Part shown: positions 43,793-44,245 of the stretch, piece after piece | How positions within the stretch are numbered: the first letter of the stretch is position 1 | Layout of the letters: the number at the start of each line of letters is the position of its first letter | Assembly: GCA_038145405.1 (NCBI GenBank) | Contig: JAYQPQ010000005.1 | Span: 1 to 44,245, forward strand | Direction: 5' to 3' | Length of the DNA stretch: 44,245 nucleotides | DNA from: JAYQPQ01 sp038145405 | Lineage (GTDB): Bacteria; Pseudomonadota; Gammaproteobacteria; Pseudomonadales; GM7GCV1 | Made by a program: the position numbers and the translations under genes | The notes under the pieces: model-generated | Seen by the model: only the letters and a program-made list of their open reading frames with translations | The model's database searches: none | What the model was told of the DNA's origin: nothing

Positions 43793-43816
43793 GCATTTCC
43801 GCCATCCATGGCGGTC
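43793..43816 (-). repeat. Inverted repeat D, right copy
   Basis: Perfect reverse complement of 43641-43664. Confidence 0.9.
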
Positions 43817-43934
43817 ATCCTCGCCCTGATCGGTTTTTGACCTGCACTCCTCAGCAGGCTCAAAGGGAATGGGAAGAAGACCCCCTCTTCGCGCCAATAA
43901 AGTGGACTTGCCGAGTGCGACCGCTGAACAGGGG

Positions 43935-43956
43935 CAAAATTCAGGGACGAATTTTG
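43935..43956 (+). repeat. AT-rich hairpin between D' and A'
   Basis: CAAAATTC (43935-43942) pairs with GAATTTTG (43949-43956) around AGGGAC; GGGC/GCCC just outside can extend the stem across one bulged base. Confidence 0.8.
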
Positions 43957-44047
43957 AGCCCTGTCGAGGCACGATGCCGAGTCAAGGCGACCCGTCGTGA
44001 AGCGGATAAGCGAAGGCACCCGCAGGGCAAGGGCCACCGGCACCTGC

Positions 44048-44089
44048 GGGGGTTCCGGGGGTGCGAAACCCCCGGGGAAAGATCAGTTT
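44048..44089 (-). repeat. Inverted repeat A, right copy
   Basis: Reverse complement of 43486-43527 with one mismatch. Confidence 0.9.
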
Positions 44090-44127
44090 AATTGTTTGCC
44101 GAAGGCAAGAGTTCATTCAAGGTGCAA

Positions 44128-44159
44128 TCCCATCGGTAGGTGATTCGGGCCGCAGGCCA
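44128..44159 (-). repeat. Inverted repeat B, right copy
   Basis: Reverse complement of 43557-43588 with three mismatches; it lies outside A', so A and B cross over. Confidence 0.85.
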
Positions 44160-44193
44160 AAAAAAACCCCGCCGAAGCGGGGTCTTTTTTTGA
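44158..44193 (-). terminator. Strong hairpin terminator, mainly for the minus strand
   Basis: On the minus strand A7, GACCCCGC, a TTCG tetraloop, GCGGGG and nine T. The TTCG loop and the T run make it a strong intrinsic terminator in that direction. On the plus strand the T run is also usable (44185-44191). Confidence 0.85.
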
Positions 44194-44205
44194 TCCTGAA
44201 ATCTA

Positions 44206-44245
44206 TCAGCACATAACCGGCGTGGTAGATGAACAGGTGCCTGAC
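44206..44245 (-). CDS. Possible 3' end of a minus-strand gene entering from the right
   Basis: On the minus strand a frame open to the window edge reads ...SGTCSSTTPVMC and stops with TGA at 44208-44206, 13 bases before the strong terminator. Two cysteines with Ser/Thr near the end recall the disulfide-closed C-terminus of some type IV pilins, and in P. aeruginosa pilA lies next to nadC with its end facing it. With only 12 residues visible this is a guess; two other minus-strand frames are also open here. Confidence 0.3.
   Translation of the reverse strand, partial: SGTCSSTTPVMC

Larger units (their letters stand above)
43424..44205. repeat. Intergenic composite of interlocking inverted repeats (about 780 bases, no credible gene)
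   Basis: The stretch between nadC and the next terminator has several long inverted repeats and hairpins, listed separately: A/A' (43486-43527 and 44048-44089), B/B' (43557-43588 and 44128-44159), D/D' (43641-43664 and 43793-43816), a 14-base-pair hairpin (43590-43623) and smaller AT-rich hairpins (43663-43689, 43770-43790, 43935-43956). Open frames run through it on both strands, but they are made of the repeats, share no start signals and show no protein family. The order A-B...A'-B' is interlocking, not nested, so two units in opposite orientation, rather than one big cruciform, fit best. Confidence 0.8.

Noticed and set aside
43414..44091. 225-codon plus-strand frame and smaller minus-strand frames over the repeat region
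   Set aside because: Their residues are fully determined by the inverted repeats; the plus frame starts inside nadC; no ribosome site or known domain.
43424..44245. tRNA gene after nadC, as found near pilA in Pseudomonas
   Set aside because: No cloverleaf with a proper T arm or acceptor stem was seen; GGTGCAATCCC near 44121 lacks the TTCGA core.

Overview
The window reads as chromosomal core DNA of a moderately GC-rich gammaproteobacterium related to the Pseudomonas/Cellvibrio side of the class. Protein families, gene order and bacterial sigma70/sigma32 promoter patterns all fit. From memory, the first 21 kb follows the Pseudomonas aeruginosa order clpB-pgeF-rluD-bamD-(pilSR, minor pilins)-ispH-fkpB-lspA-ileS-ribF-murJ-rpsT-proB-obg-rpmA-rplU-ispB. 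The right end follows ampD-DUF1631-nadC. There is no rRNA, tRNA, CRISPR array, prophage or insertion sequence. Coding density is high, and many start/stop overlaps of 4 to 8 bases suggest translational coupling.

Layout. 1-6000: a frameshifted DUF4124 gene, then clpB with a possible heat-shock promoter, pgeF, rluD and bamD. 6001-8190: nadE followed by a scar where a type IV pilus locus should be; only the 5' end of pilS and the 5' end of a FimT-like prepilin gene remain, facing each other. 8191-13809: the tightly packed ribF-ileS-lspA-fkpB-ispH operon. 13844-21294: murJ, rpsT, a proB-hisC pair, obgE, rplU-rpmA and ispB. 21297-25073: an LplT/PlsC-like fusion, monothiol glutaredoxin and an orphan hydantoinase-B protein. 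25246-28384: argD-argF and an ABC ATPase, behind a clear promoter. 28362-34800: yqcC, a lysophospholipid-type acyltransferase, pyrB, exonuclease I (apparently starting at ATT), class I fumarase and a membrane-anchored coiled-coil protein. 34967-38185: sodB, groES-groEL with a strong sigma32 promoter, and fxsA. 38182-43423: ampG, ampD, a DUF1631 protein and nadC. 43424-44205: about 780 bases without a credible gene, filled by a composite of interlocking inverted repeats and hairpins, ending in a terminator that seems to serve a gene entering from the right on the minus strand.

How the genes work together. Most products are housekeeping: protein folding and disaggregation (ClpB, GroESL, FkpB), envelope assembly and recycling (BamD, LspA, MurJ, PgeF, AmpG, AmpD, acyltransferases), isoprenoid and quinone supply (IspH, IspB), NAD synthesis (NadE, NadC), flavin synthesis (RibF), arginine, proline and pyrimidine synthesis (ArgD, ArgF, ProB, PyrB) and ribosome function (bS20, bL21, bL27, ObgE, RluD, IleS).

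The most notable items are the pilus-locus deletion scar, the ATT start of exonuclease I that hides its DYET catalytic motif from a normal gene caller, the interlocking repeat element after nadC, the histone-H1-like tail on bL21, and the transporter-acyltransferase fusion that lacks the usual acyl-ACP synthetase domain. I saw no wholly unknown multi-gene system.
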